Assembly: GCA_035772405.1 (NCBI GenBank)
Contig: JAYKKM010000007.1
Coordinates: forward strand, 213,852 to 277,851
Direction of reading: 5' to 3'
Source of the DNA: Chrysogorgia sp. JL179-B06
Lineage: Eukaryota > Cnidaria > Anthozoa > Scleralcyonacea > Chrysogorgiidae
Length of the DNA: 64,000 nucleotides
Below are positions 26,201 through 40,196 of the stretch, one piece after another. The notes under the pieces were generated by a model. The model was not told the DNA's origin. It did not search any database and worked only from the letters and a program-made list of their open reading frames with translations. Both the position numbers and the translations under genes were made by a program. Numbering within the stretch: position 1 is the stretch's first letter; each line of letters opens with the position of its first letter.

Positions 26201-29200
26201 GGTCGAAAATCGTCAAAAAGTTAAGGTTAACCCCTTTACTTTTTGGCCAAATTTGGCCATTTTTGCCAACTTTTTGGATGTCCAAAAATGACTAAATATA
26301 CGCTAGTTTCTGCTCATATTAATACCTAAGGCATTATTTAGGCTATATTTTCATATTTTAAGCTTATTTTGACAAGTTAAAAATGGTCGAAAATCGTCAA
26401 AAAGTTAAGGTTAACCCCTTTACTTTTTTTGGCCATTTTTGCCAACTTTTTGGATGTCCAAAAATGACTAAATATACGCTAGTTTCTGCTCATATTAATA
26501 CCTAAGGCATTATTTAGGCTATATTTTCATATTTTAAGCTTATTTTGACAAGTTAAAAATGGTCGAAAATCGTCAAAAAGTTAAGGTTAACCCCTTTACT
26601 TTTTGGCCAAATTTGGCCATTTTTGCCAACTTTTTGGATGTCCAAAAATGACTAAATATACGCTAGTTTCTGCTCATATTAATACCTAAGGCATTATTTA
26701 GGCTATATTTTCATATTTTAAGCTTATTTTGACAAGTTAAAAATGGTCGAAAATCGTCAAAAAGTTAAGGTTAACCCCTTTACTTTTTGGCCAAATTTGG
26801 CCATTTTTGCCAACTTTTTGGATGTCCAAAAATGACTAAATATACGCTAGTTTCTGCTCATATTAATACCTAAGGCATTATTTAGGCTATATTTTCATAT
26901 TTTAAGCTTATTTTGACAAGTTAAAAATGGTCGAAAATCGTCAAAAAGTTAAGGTTAACCCCTTTACTTTTTGGCCAAATTTGGCCATTTTTGCCAACTT
27001 TTTGGATGTCCAAAAATGACTAAATATACGCTAGTTTCTGCTCATATTAATACCTAAGGCATTATTTAGGCTATATTTTCATATTTTAAAGCTTATTTTG
27101 ACAAGTTAAAAATGGTCGAAAATCGTCAAAAAGTTAAGGTTAACCCCTTTACTTTTTGGCCAAATTTGGCCATTTTTGCCAACTTTTTGGATGTCCAAAA
27201 ATGACTAAATATACGCTAGTTTCTGCTCATATTAATACCTAAGGCATTATTTAGGCTATATTTTCATATTTTAAGCTTATTTTGACAAGTTAAAAATGGT
27301 CGAAAATCGTCAAAAAGTTAAGGTTAACCCCTTTACTTTTTGGCAAATTTGGCCATTTTTGCCAACTTTTTGAATGTCCAAAAATGACTAAATATACGCT
27401 AGTTTCTGCTCATATTAATACCTAAGGCATTATTTAGGCTATATTTTCATATTTTAAGCTTATTTTGACAAGTTAAAAATGGTCGAAAATCGTCAAAAAG
27501 TTAAGGTTAACCCCTTTACTTTTTGGCCAAATTTGGCCATTTTTGCCAACTTTTTGGATGTCCAAAAATGACTAAATATACGCTAGTTTCTGCTCATATT
27601 AATACCTAAGGCATTATTTAGGCTATATTTTCATATTTTAAGCTTATTTTGACAAGTTAAAAATGGTCGAAAATCGTCAAAAAGTTAAGGTTAACCCCTT
27701 TACTTTTTGGCCAAATTTGGCCATTTTTGCCAACTTTTTGGATGTCCAAAAATGACTAAATATACGCTAGTTTCTGCTCATATTAATACCTAAGGCATTA
27801 TTTAGGCTATATTTTCATATTTTAAGCTTATTTTGACAAGTTAAAAATGGTCGAAAATCGTCAAAAAGTTAAGGTTAACCCCTTTACTTTTTGGCCAAAT
27901 TTGGCCATTTTTGCCAACTTTTTGGATGTCCAAAAATGACTAAATATACGCTAGTTTCTGCTCATATTAATACCTAAGGCATTATTTAGGCTATATTTTC
28001 ATATTTTTAAGCTTATTTTGACAAGTTAAAAATGGTCGAAAATCGTCAAAAAGTTAAGGTTAACCCCTTTACTTTTTGGCCAAATTTGGCCATTTTTGCC
28101 AACTTTTTGGATGTCCAAAAATGACTAAATATACGCTAGTTTCTGCTCATATTAATACCTAAGGCATTATTTAGGCTATATTTTCATATTTTAAGCTTAT
28201 TTTGACAAGTTAAAAAATGGTCGAAAATCGTCAAAAAGTTAAGGTTAACCCCTTTACTTTTTGGCCAAATTTGGCCATTTTTGCCAACTTTTTGGATGTC
28301 CAAAAATGACTAAATATACGCTAGTTTCTGCTCATATTAATACCTAAGGCATTATTTAGGCTATATTTTCATATTTTAAGCTTATTTTGACAAGTTAAAA
28401 ATGGTCGAAAATCGTCAAAAAGTTAAGGTTAACCCCTTTACTTTTTGGCCAAATTTGGCCATTTTTGCCAACTTTTTGGATGTCCAAAAATGACTAAATA
28501 TACGCTAGTTTCTGCTCATATTAATACCTAAGGCATTATTTAGGCTATATTTTCATATTTTAAGCTTATTTTGACAAGTTAAAAATGGTCGAAAATCGTC
28601 AAAAAGTTAAGGTTAACCCCTTTACTTTTTGGCCAAATTTGGCCATTTTTGCCAACTTTTTGGATGTCCAAAAATGACTAAATATACGCTAGTTTCTGCT
28701 CATATTAATACCTAAGGCATTATTTAGGCTATATTTTCATATTTTAAGCTTATTTTGACAAGTTAAAAATGGTCGAAAATCGTCAAAAAGTTAAGGTTAA
28801 CCCCTTTACTTTTTGGCCAAATTTGGCCATTTTTGCCAACTTTTTGGATGTCCAAAAATGACTAAATATACGCTAGTTCTGCTCATATTAATACCTAAGG
28901 CATTATTTAGGCTATATTTTCATATTTTAAGCTTATTTTGACAAGTTAAAAATGGTCGAAAATCGTCAAAAAGTTAAGGTTAACCCCTTTACTTTTTGGC
29001 CAAATTTGGCCATTTTTGCCAACTTTTTGGATGTCCAAAAATGACTAAATATACGCTAGTTTCTGCTCATATTAATACCTAAGGCATTATTTAGGCTATA
29101 TTTTCATATTTTAAGCTTATTTTGACAAGTTAAAAATGGTCGAAAATCGTCAAAAAGTTAAGGTTAACCCCTTTACTTTTTGGCCAAATTTGGCCATTTT

Positions 29201-32200
29201 TGCCAACTTTTTGGAATGTCCAAAAATGACTAAATATACGCTAGTTTCTGCTCATATTAATACCTAAGGCATTATTTAGGCTATATTTTCATATTTTAAG
29301 CTTATTTTGACAAGTTAAAAATGGTCGAAAATCGTCAAAAAGTTAAGGTTAACCCCTTTACTTTTTGGCCAAATTTGGCCATTTTTGCCAACTTTTTGGA
29401 TGTCCAAAAATGACTAAATATACGCTAGTTTCTGCTCATATTAATACCTAAGGCATTATTTAGGCTATATTTTCATATTTTAAGCTTATTTTGACAAGTT
29501 AAAAATGGTCGAAAATCGTCAAAAAGTTAAGGTTAACCCCTTTACTTTTTGGCCAAATTTGGCCATTTTTGCCAACTTTTTGGATGTCCAAAAATGACTA
29601 AATATACGCTAGTTTCTGCTCATATTAATACCTAAGGCATTATTTAGGCTATATTTTCATATTTTAAGCTTATTTTGACAAGTTAAAAATGGTCGAAAAT
29701 CGTCAAAAAGTTAAGGTTAACCCCTTTACTTTTTGGCCAAATTTGGCCATTTTTGCCAACTTTTTGGATGTCCAAAAATGACTAAATATACGCTAGTTTC
29801 TGCTCATATTAATACCTAAGGCATTATTTAGGCTATATTTTCATATTTTAAGCTTATTTTGACAAGTTAAAAATGGTCGAAAATCGTCAAAAAGTTAAGG
29901 TTAACCCCTTTACTTTTTGGCCAAATTTGGCCATTTTTGCCAACTTTTTGGATGTCCAAAAATGACTAAATATACGCTAGTTTCTGCTCATATTAATACC
30001 TAAGGCATTATTTAGGCTATATTTTCATATTTTAAGCTTATTTTGACAAGTTAAAAATGGTCGAAAATCGTCAAAAAAGTTAAGGTTAACCCCTTTACTT
30101 TTTGGCCAAATTTTTGCCAACTTTTTGGATGTCCAAAAATGACTAAATATACGCTAGTTTCTGCTCATATTAATACCTAAGGCATTATTTAGGCTATATT
30201 TTCATATTTTAAGCTTATTTTGACAAGTTAAAAATGGTCGAAAATCGTCAAAAAGTTAAGGTTAACCCCTTTACTTTTTGGCCAAATTTGGCCATTTTTG
30301 CCAACTTTTTGGATGTCCAAAAATGACTAAATATACGCTAGTTTCTGCTCATATTAATACCTAAGGCATTATTTAGGCTATATTTTCATATTTTAAGCTT
30401 ATTTTGACAAGTTAAAAATGGTCGAAAATCGTCAAAAAGTTAAGGTTAACCCCTTTACTTTTTGGCCAAATTTGGCCATTTTTGCCAACTTTTTGGATGT
30501 CCAAAAATGACTAAATATACGCTAGTTTCTGCTCATATTAATACCTAAGGCATTATTTAGGCTATATTTTCATATTTTAAGCTTATTTTGACAAGTTAAA
30601 AATGGTCGAAAATCGTCAAAAAGTTAAGGTTAACCCCTTTACTTTTTGGCCAAATTTGGCCATTTTTGCCAACTTTTTGAATGTCCAAAAATGACTAAAT
30701 ATTACGCTAGTTTCTGCTCATATTAATACCTAAGGCATTATTTAGGCTATATTTTCATATTTTAAGCTTATTTTGACAAGTTAAAAATGGTCGAAAATCG
30801 TCAAAAAGTTAAGGTTAACCCCTTTACTTTTTGGCCAAATTTGGCCATTTTTGCCAACTTTTTGAATGTCCAAAATGACTAAATATACGCTAGTTTCTGC
30901 TCATATTAATACCTAAGGCATTATTTAGGCTATATTTTCATATTTTAAGCTTATTTTGACAAGTTAAAAATGGTCGAAAATCGTCAAAAAGTTAAGGTTA
31001 ACCCCTTTACTTTTTGGCCAAATTTGGCCATTTTTGCCAACTTTTTTGGATGTCCAAAAATGACTAAATATACGCTAGTTTCTGCTCATATTAATACCTA
31101 AGGCATTATTTAGGCTATATTTTCATATTTTAAGCTTATTTTGACAAGTTAAAAATGGTCGAAAATCGTCAAAAAGTTAAGGTTAACCCCTTTACTTTTT
31201 GGCCAAATTTGGCCATTTTTGCCAACTTTTTGGATGTCCAAAAATGACTAAATATACGCTAGTTTCTGCTCATATTAATACCTAAGGCATTATTTAGGCT
31301 ATATTTTCATATTTTAAGCTTATTTTGACAAGTTAAAAATGGTCGAAAATCGTCAAAAAGTTAAGGTTAACCCCTTTACTTTTTGGCCAAATTTGGCCAT
31401 TTTTGCCAACTTTTTGGATGTCCAAAAATGACTAAATATACGCTAGTTTCTGCTCATATTAATACCTAAGGCATTATTTAGGCTATATTTTCATATTTTA
31501 AGCTTATTTTGACAAGTTAAAAATGGTCGAAAATCGTCAAAAAGTTAAGGTTAACCCCTTTACTTTTTGGCCAAATTTGGCCATTTTTGCCAACTTTTTG
31601 AATGTCCAAAATGACTAAATATACGCTAGTTTCTGCTCATATTAATACCTAAGGCATTATTTAGGCTATATTTTCATATTTTAAGCTTATTTTGACAAGT
31701 TAAAAATGGTCGAAAATCGTCAAAAAGTTAAGGTTAACCCCTTTACTTTTTGGCCAAATTTGGCCATTTTTTGCCAACTTTTTGGATGTCCAAAAATGAC
31801 TAAATATACGCTAGTTTCTGCTCATATTAATACCTAAGGCATTATTTAGGCTATATTTTCATATTTTAAGCTTATTTTGACAAGTTAAAAATGGTCGAAA
31901 ATCGTCAAAAAGTTAAGGTTAACCCCTTTACTTTTTGGCCAAATTTGGCCATTTTTGCCAACTTTTTGGATGTCCAAAAATGACTAAATATACGCTAGTT
32001 TCTGCTCATATTAATACCTAAGGCATTATTTAGGCTATATTTTCATATTTTAAGCTTATTTTGACAAGTTAAAAATGGTCGAAAATCGTCAAAAAGTTAA
32101 GGTTAACCCCTTTACTTTTTGGCCAAATTTGGCCATTTTTGCCAACTTTTTGGATGTCCAAAAATGACTAAATATACGCTAGTTTCTGCTCATATTAATA

Positions 32201-35200
32201 CCTAAGGCATTATTTAGGCTATATTTTCATATTTTAAGCTTATTTTGACAAGTTAAAAATGGTCGAAAATCGTCAAAAAGTTAAGGTTAACCCCTTTACT
32301 TTTTGGCCAAATTTGGCCATTTTTGCCAACTTTTTGGATGTCCAAAAATGACTAAATATACGCTAGTTTCTGCTCATATTAATACCTAAGGCATTATTTA
32401 GGCTATATTTTCATATTTTAAGCTTATTTTGACAAGTTAAAAATGGTCGAAAATCGTCAAAAAGTTAAGGTTAACCCCTTTACTTTTTGGCCAAATTTGG
32501 CCATTTTTGCCAACTTTTTGAATGTCCAAAATGACTAAATATACGCTAGTTTCTGCTCATATTAATACCTAAGGCATTATTTAGGCTATATTTTCATATT
32601 TTAAGCTTATTTTGACAAGTTAAAAATGGTCGAAAATCGTCAAAAAGTTAAGGTTAACCCCTTTACTTTTTGGCCAAATTTGGCCATTTTTGCCAATTTT
32701 GGATGTCCAAAAATGACTAAATATACGCTAGTTTCTGCTCATATTAATACCTAAGGCATTATTTAGGCTATATTTTCATATTTTAAGCTTATTTTGACAA
32801 GTTAAAAATGGTCGAAAATCGTCAAAAAGTTAAGGTTAACCCCTTTACTTTTTGGCCAAATTTGGCCATTTTTGCCAACTTTTTGGATGTCCAAAAATGA
32901 CTAAATATACGCTAGTTTCTGCTCATATTAATACCTAAGGCATTATTTAGGCTATATTTTCATATTTTAAGCTTATTTTGACAAGTTAAAAATGGTCGAA
33001 AATCGTCAAAAAGTTAAGGTTAACCCCTTTACTTTTTGGCCAAATTTGGCCATTTTTGCCAACTTTTTGGATGTCCAAAAATGACTAAATATACGCTAGT
33101 TTCTGCTCATATTAATACCTAAGGCATTATTTAGGCTATATTTTCATATTTTAAGCTTATTTTGACAAGTTAAAAATGGTCGAAAATCGTCAAAAAGTTA
33201 AGGTTAACCCCTTTACTTTTTGGCCAAATTTGGCCATTTTTGCCAACTTTTTGGATGTCCAAAAATGACTAAATATACGCTAGTTTCTGCTCATATTAAT
33301 ACCTAAGGCATTATTTAGGCTATATTTTCATATTTTAAGCTTATTTTGACAAGTTAAAAATGGTCGAAAATCGTCAAAAAGTTAAGGTTAACCCCTTTAC
33401 TTTTTGGCCAAATTTGGCCATTTTTGCCAACTTTTTGGATGTCCAAAAATGACTAAATATACGCTAGTTTCTGCTCATATTAATACCTAAGGCATTATTT
33501 AGGCTATATTTTCATATTTTAAGCTTATTTTGACAAGTTAAAAATGGTCGAAAATCGTCAAAAAGTTAAGGTTAACCCCTTTACTTTTTGGCCAAATTTG
33601 GCCATTTTTGCCAACTTTTTGAATGTCCAAAAATGACTAAATATACGCTAGTTTCTGCTCATATTAATACCTAAGGCATTATTTAGGCTATATTTTCATA
33701 TTTTAAGCTTATTTTGACAAGTTAAAAATGGTCGAAAATCGTCAAAAAGTTAAGGTTAACCCCTTTACTTTTTGGCCAAATTTGGCCATTTTTGCCAACT
33801 TTTTGGATGTCCAAAAATGACTAAATATACGCTAGTTTCTGCTCATATTAATACCTAAGGCATTATTTAGGCTATATTTTCATATTTTAAGCTTATTTTG
33901 ACAAGTTAAAAATGGTCGAAAATCGTCAAAAAGTTAAGGTTAACCCCTTTACTTTTTGGCCAAATTTGGCCATTTTTGCCAACTTTTTGGATGTCCAAAA
34001 ATGACTAAATATACGCTAGTTTCTGCTCATATTAATACCTAAGGCATTATTTAGGCTATATTTTCATATTTTAAGCTTATTTTGACAAGTTAAAAATGGT
34101 CGAAAATCGTCAAAAAGTTAAGGTTAACCCCTTTACTTTTTGGCCAAATTTGGCCATTTTTGCCAACTTTTTGGATGTCCAAAAATGACTAAATATACGC
34201 TAGTTTCTGCTCATATTAATACCTAAGGCATTATTTAGGCTATATTTTCATATTTTAAGCTTATTTTGACAAGTTAAAAATGGTCGAAAATCGTCAAAAA
34301 GTTAAGGTTAACCCCTTTACTTTTTGGCCAAATTTGGCCATTTTTGCCAACTTTTTGGATGTCCAAAAATGACTAAATATACGCTAGTTTCTGCTCATAT
34401 TAATACCTAAGGCATTATTTAGGCTATATTTTCATATTTTAAGCTTATTTTGACAAGTTAAAAATGGTCGAAAATCGTCAAAAAGTTAAGGTTAACCCCT
34501 TTACTTTTTGGCCAAATTTGGCCATTTTTGCCAACTTTTTGGATGTCCAAAAATGACTAAATATACGCTAGTTTCTGCTCATATTAATACCTAAGGCATT
34601 ATTTAGGCTATATTTTCATATTTTAAGCTTATTTTGACAAGTTAAAAAATGGTCGAAAATCGTCAAAAAGTTAAGGTTAACCCCTTTACTTTTTGGCCAA
34701 ATTTGGCCATTTTTGCCAACTTTTTGGATGTCCAAAAATGACTAAATATACGCTAGTTTCTGCTCATATTAATACCTAAGGCATTATTTAGGCTATATTT
34801 TCATATTTTAAGCTTATTTTGACAAGTTAAAAATGGTCGAAAATCGTCAAAAAGTTAAGGTTAACCCCTTTACTTTTTTTTGGCCATTTTTGCCAACTTT
34901 TTGGATGTCCAAAAATGACTAAATATACGCTAGTTTCTGCTCATATTAATACCTAAGGCATTATTTAGGCTATATTTTCATATTTTAAGCTTATTTTGAC
35001 AAGTTAAAAATGGTCGAAAATCGTCAAAAAGTTAAGGTTAACCCCTTTACTTTTTGGCCAAATTTGGCCATTTTTGCCAACTTTTTGGATGTCCAAAAAT
35101 GACTAAATATACGCTAGTTTCTGCTCATATTAATACCTAAGGCATTATTTAGGCTATATTTTCATATTTTAAGCTTATTTTGACAAGTTAAAAATGGTCG

Positions 35201-36950
35201 AAAATCGTCAAAAAGTTAAGGTTAACCCCTTTACTTTTTGGCCAAATTTGGCCATTTTTGCCAACTTTTTTGGATGTCCAAAAATGACTAAATATACGCT
35301 AGTTTCTGCTCATATTAATACCTAAGGCATTATTTAGGCTATATTTTCATATTTTAAGCTTATTTTGACAAGTTAAAAATGGTCGAAAATCGTCAAAAAG
35401 TTAAGGTTAACCCCTTTACTTTTTGGCCAAATTTGGCCATTTTTGCCAACTTTTTGGATGTCCAAAAATGACTAAATATACGCTAGTTTCTGCTCATATT
35501 AATACCTAAGGCATTATTTAGGCTATATTTTCATATTTTAAGCTTATTTTGACAAGTTAAAAATGGTCGAAAATCGTCAAAAAGTTAAGGTTAACCCCTT
35601 TACTTTTTGGCCAAATTTGGCCATTTTTGCCAACTTTTTGGATGTCCAAAAATGACTAAATATACGCTAGTTTCTGCTCATATTAATACCTAAGGCATTA
35701 TTTAGGCTATATTTTCATATTTTAAGCTTATTTTGACAAGTTAAAAATGGTCGAAAATCGTCAAAAAGTTAAGGTTAACCCCTTTACTTTTTGGCCAAAT
35801 TTGGCCATTTTTGCCAACTTTTTGGATGTCCAAAAATGACTAAATATACGCTAGTTTCTGCTCATATTAATACCTAAGGCATTATTTAGGCTATATTTTC
35901 ATATTTTAAGCTTATTTTGACAAGTTAAAAATGGTCGAAAATCGTCAAAAAGTTAAGGTTAACCCCTTTACTTTTTGGCCAAATTTGGCCATTTTTGCCA
36001 ACTTTTTGGATGTCCAAAAATGACTAAATATACGCTAGTTTCTGCTCATATTAATACCTAAGGCATTATTTAGGCTATATTTTCATATTTTAAGCTTATT
36101 TTGACAAGTTAAAAATGGTCGAAAATCGTCAAAAAGTTAAGGTTAACCCTTTACTTTTTGGCCAAATTTGGCCATTTTTGCCAACTTTTTGGATGTCCAA
36201 AAATGACTAAATATACGCTAGTTTCTGCTCATATTAATACCTAAGGCATTATTTAGGCTATATTTTCATATTTTAAGCTTATTTTGACAAGTTAAAAATG
36301 GTCGAAAATCGTCAAAAAGTTAAGGTTAACCCCTTTACTTTTTGGCCAAATTTGGCCATTTTTGCCAACTTTTTGGATGTCCAAAAATGACTAAATATAC
36401 GCTAGTTTCTGCTCATATTAATACCTAAGGCATTATTTAGGCTATATTTTCATATTTTAAGCTTATTTTGACAAGTTAAAAATGGTCGAAAATCGTCAAA
36501 AAGTTAAGGTTAACCCCTTTACTTTTTGGCCAAATTTGGCCATTTTTGCCAACTTTTTGGATGTCCAAAAATGACTAAATATACGCTAGTTTCTGCTCAT
36601 ATTAATACCTAAGGCATTATTTAGGCTATATTTTCATATTTTAAGCTTATTTTGACAAGTTAAAAATGGTCGAAAATCGTCAAAAAGTTAAGGTTAACCC
36701 CTTTACTTTTTGGCCAAATTTGGCCATTTTTGCCAACTTTTTGGATGTCCAAAAATGACTAAATATACGCTAGTTTCTGCTCATATTAATACCTAAGGCA
36801 TTATTTAGGCTATATTTTCATATTTTAAGCTTATTTTGACAAGTTAAAAAATGGTCGAAAATCGTCAAAAAGTTAAGGTTAACCCCTTTACTTTTTGGCC
36901 AAATTTGGCCATTTTTGCCAACTTTTTGGATGTCCAAAAATGACTAAATA
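20216..36950. repeat. 184-bp satellite array, right block
   Basis: Same monomer, same orientation and same 184-bp period as the left block; about 91 copies. Most junctions read AAATATACGC, whereas the left block from about 9.5 to 17 kb mostly reads AAATTTACGC, so the two blocks differ in their dominant subtype. Recurring minor variants include TTTTTTTGGCCATTTTT with loss of the second GGCC (24.40, 26.43, 34.87 kb), GGAATGTCC (21.67, 25.72, 29.21 kb) and GAATGTCCAAAATG (30.86, 31.60, 32.52 kb). These imply copying of multi-monomer blocks. Confidence 0.98.
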
Positions 36951-37295
36951 TTACGCTAGTTTTCTGCTCATATTAATACCTAGGCATTAATTTAGGCCTA
37001 TAGTTATCAATATTTTATGCTTATTTGACAAGTTAAAAATAGGTCGAAAATCGTCAAAAAGTTTTAAGGTTTAACCTTTTACTTTTTGGCCAAAGTGGCC
37101 ATTTTTATTTAGGCTATATTTTCATATTTTAAGCTTATTTTGACAAGTTAAAAATGGTCGAAAATCGTCAAAAAGTTAAGGTTAACCCCTTTACTTTTTG
37201 GCCAAATTTGGCCATTTTTGGCCCTTTTTTTTTCAAAAAAATGACTAAATTTATCCAGTTTTCTGCTCAGAGTAATACTAAGGCTAAATTTGTTA
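36951..37295. repeat. Decayed right end of the satellite
   Basis: About one monomer (36,951-37,110) is full of scattered indels and substitutions; it is followed by a partial, cleaner monomer (37,111-37,240) that drifts into unique sequence by about 37,295. This is the edge of the array. Confidence 0.85.
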
Positions 37296-38639
37296 ATAAT
37301 TATATTATTACACCATACCTCAATCACCACGACCAATTTAAAATACTCTCAGACTACATTTCCCTGAAAACTTCTTTAGTTGAAATCATTCAATGATCAT
37401 CCATTCTGACTCAATCTGAAAAGGTCAAGAGCAGAACCATTCACTTTTTACAAAATGCTACATGATCTAAAAATATACGACACACTGCATACTTTGGAAA
37501 ACGCCTTTATGTATGTATGCCTTTATCTTGTCAACATCTATCTTATTTGACAAGATGATTTCTATCATCCTACATCTTCAATTTAATATAGATCTTTTAA
37601 TTATTTAACATATTTAATAAATTTTAATCTTTAATACTAACTTTAATAGGCCCAATATTTATTTGGTTTTTAAATTACAGTAGATAGCTTGCAATCTTTC
37701 ATATTTAGCAAAGCATTTTTTCTAACATGGCAACTTAAATAGAAATCATTCAAACACAATTTTGTACAAATTGAAACAAACTGTGGGGTGTCGCCAACTT
37801 GGATTTATTACCAGAACTAGTGTTTACTCAAAAGGAATATCACTTTTTACTATGATTCTTTTGAACAAAAGTGTACAAATGCGATAGAAAAAATTACTTA
37901 GTAAATTTATTTGATTTATTCACTTTATCAAATTAAGTCAAATTTGTTTAAATCCGTTATGCTCAAATACTATTTCACATCTTTGCTACTTTTAACTGTG
38001 AAAATCCTCGAACATTCAAAACAATCTGCTTAAAATGTAACTGCTCTTGCAGCCTTATGCATCCCACTTCTTGCTGTTATTAGTATCTTTAGTTGGTATT
38101 TATGTTGTTATTGTAGGTTTTGTATAGTTGGCATTTCAAATCATTTTATTATTTTTAATTTTGGGCCCCGCATGCAATAATTGGCATTTTGCTGTTGCGG
38201 TTATGCCATAATATTTATACTCCGTAATATATGTATAATGGAGAATCTAATAAAAAAATTTTCTTTATTAGATCCTATGCAACTATTATATCATAATAAA
38301 TATTACCTTTTCACATCACCTTCACATTTGGACTGGTGCAACAAAACCAACTGGCATAATTTACAGTTTTCATGTTACTATAACAACCTAGAAATTAAAT
38401 GAATAACATTTTTTTTAAATTACTGGAGAAAGGTATGCAACAAACCCCCAAACATCCACCCGTTTTGAAAGACGCGCCTTGCTTCCAACACCTCATATCA
38501 TATATAGTTACTCATTTCACTCACGAGTATGTGCAAAAATTCCACTCGCAATTTGCAAGGAGACAAAATTGTCCTACCAGAAAATACTCGCGAGTGTCAT
38601 TTTCACTCGCTACTCGCAAGCGGCAACTGTATATTCATA

Positions 38640-38781
38640 ATTTTAAGACCTGTGGTCACTAATCATAATCAAATTTATACTCACAATTCAATACTGTAAA
38701 GGTAGATGTACAGCAATGTTTAAGTAAATAACTTTCTGCTCCCACTTCACTTTGTTGACCAGTGTTCTTGCACATCATCAG
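38640..38781 (+). repeat. Duplicated 145-bp segment, copy 1
   Basis: Matches 39,644-39,789 in the same orientation: both contain TAATCAAATTTATACTCAC, then TGTACAGCAATGTTT, then CTTTCTGCTCCCACTTCAC and TTGACC, ending in GTTCTTGCACATCATC. The two copies differ by scattered substitutions and small indels, so the duplication is not recent or both are copies of a dispersed repeat. Confidence 0.85.
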
Positions 38782-39643
38782 ATAAAACTAGGAGTTCTTA
38801 TCAGAAGTGAAATGCTGCCTCTGGACTGACACAGGAGCAGTGGTACGAGGTTGGAGCAGTGTTCAGGATCACTGATCAGGCATGCCAGCAGAATGATGCC
38901 AGAAATTTCTATAGCATATAGAGAATACAATAAATAGACTGTAGAATGTACACCACATGTCAAGGCGATCATATAGCCTTGTAATATTAAAATAACATAC
39001 AGTAATCATGCATATGGCGCGTTTTATGTCAAAATTCAATGTTTGAACGCCATACATCTAATTCGAACAACATTTACTCGAAAGAGCAAGCCAAAATTTT
39101 CCATGATCAAGCGACACTTCTGCCAAATCGAACTTCACGTTTGTAATATTTGCTGGCGGTCGTGCGGTCATGTTTCAAATCGAACAAACGAACGGGAATA
39201 GGCGTTAACTCGGACTACAGGCTACTTGGGCTTGTGTATGATTGACTGTATGTAAAAGTACGCAGCACAACGTATGAATATACCGCAATTTGAAAGGCAA
39301 CAAATGACGGAATGAGCTATGTTTATATTGAAGTAAAAGCTAATATATTGTAAGCAATGATAGTACTAAATTTGGACAATTGGATATCTAAATGTAAACA
39401 ATCTCGAACTGCGAACTATGTTGAACCGTGTAGCTTTGTTTTGTCAATAGAACTAATATCATTAACTAATCACTCAATACCTTTGCTAATAACCCCGTGT
39501 CGTGACCCTCCCACAGGTGACCTGGGATTATGCAAGGCAGGGACATCCATCTCCTTGAGATATCATAATACCCGCCCATACCTTAATGAGTTGATATTTG
39601 TTTTTGCCACAGCAGTGTATATACCGGTATATTATTAACACAA

Positions 39644-39789
39644 TTTTTAAGACCAATGGTCACATCATCGTAATCAAATTTATACTCACGTCGAATACTG
39701 TAGATAATATTGTACAGCAATGTTTCAAGCAAAGGACTTTCTGCTCCCACTTCACTTTGTTGACCATGAAGTGTTCTTGCACATCATCC
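39644..39789 (+). repeat. Duplicated 145-bp segment, copy 2
   Basis: Partner of 38,640-38,781, about 1 kb away and in direct orientation. It has a few bases more between the shared blocks (for example TTGACCATGAAGTGTTC against TTGACCAGTGTTC). Confidence 0.85.
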
Positions 39790-40196
39790 CACATAAAATA
39801 ACATAACCAAAAGTTAAACCATTCACAGATTCACTCAATAATTTTGCTAATAGAAGAAAGTACAATAGCTTTTGGAAGAATGTTTAGAAAAAATGGTTTA
39901 ATCTACAAGGTTTCAAGGAGGGTGGGAATTTCTAACCATCACTGCTACAGAAAGCTACTAAAAAATGCTACAAATGGCTACCATATTCCTTGAAGCCATG
40001 ATAATTTATTTTAGTTCTTTTGCCTATGGCCTCCTTCAAAGGCAAATAACATCTTGGACAGAATTGGAATATTTTCACTATTTTAAACAAATAAAATATA
40101 ATAATTGAGATAATAACGATCAGTCCTATTTAAAAAAAAAAAAGTTTCAAAATTCAAGACCATCTTGGGATTCCTCTACCCAGAACAAAGTTGACT

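Larger units (their letters stand above)
37296..40195. other. AT-rich non-coding stretch
   Basis: I see no exon, transposon protein or tandem array here apart from the duplicated segment listed separately. The short open frames in this interval show no family motifs and no splice-site context. A block near 38.50-38.63 kb repeats words such as CACTCGC and CTCGCGAGTG and may be part of an old dispersed repeat. Confidence 0.6.

Noticed and set aside
37154..37396. 80-codon frame at the satellite edge
   Set aside because: Begins in satellite sequence and runs into unique DNA; no domain.
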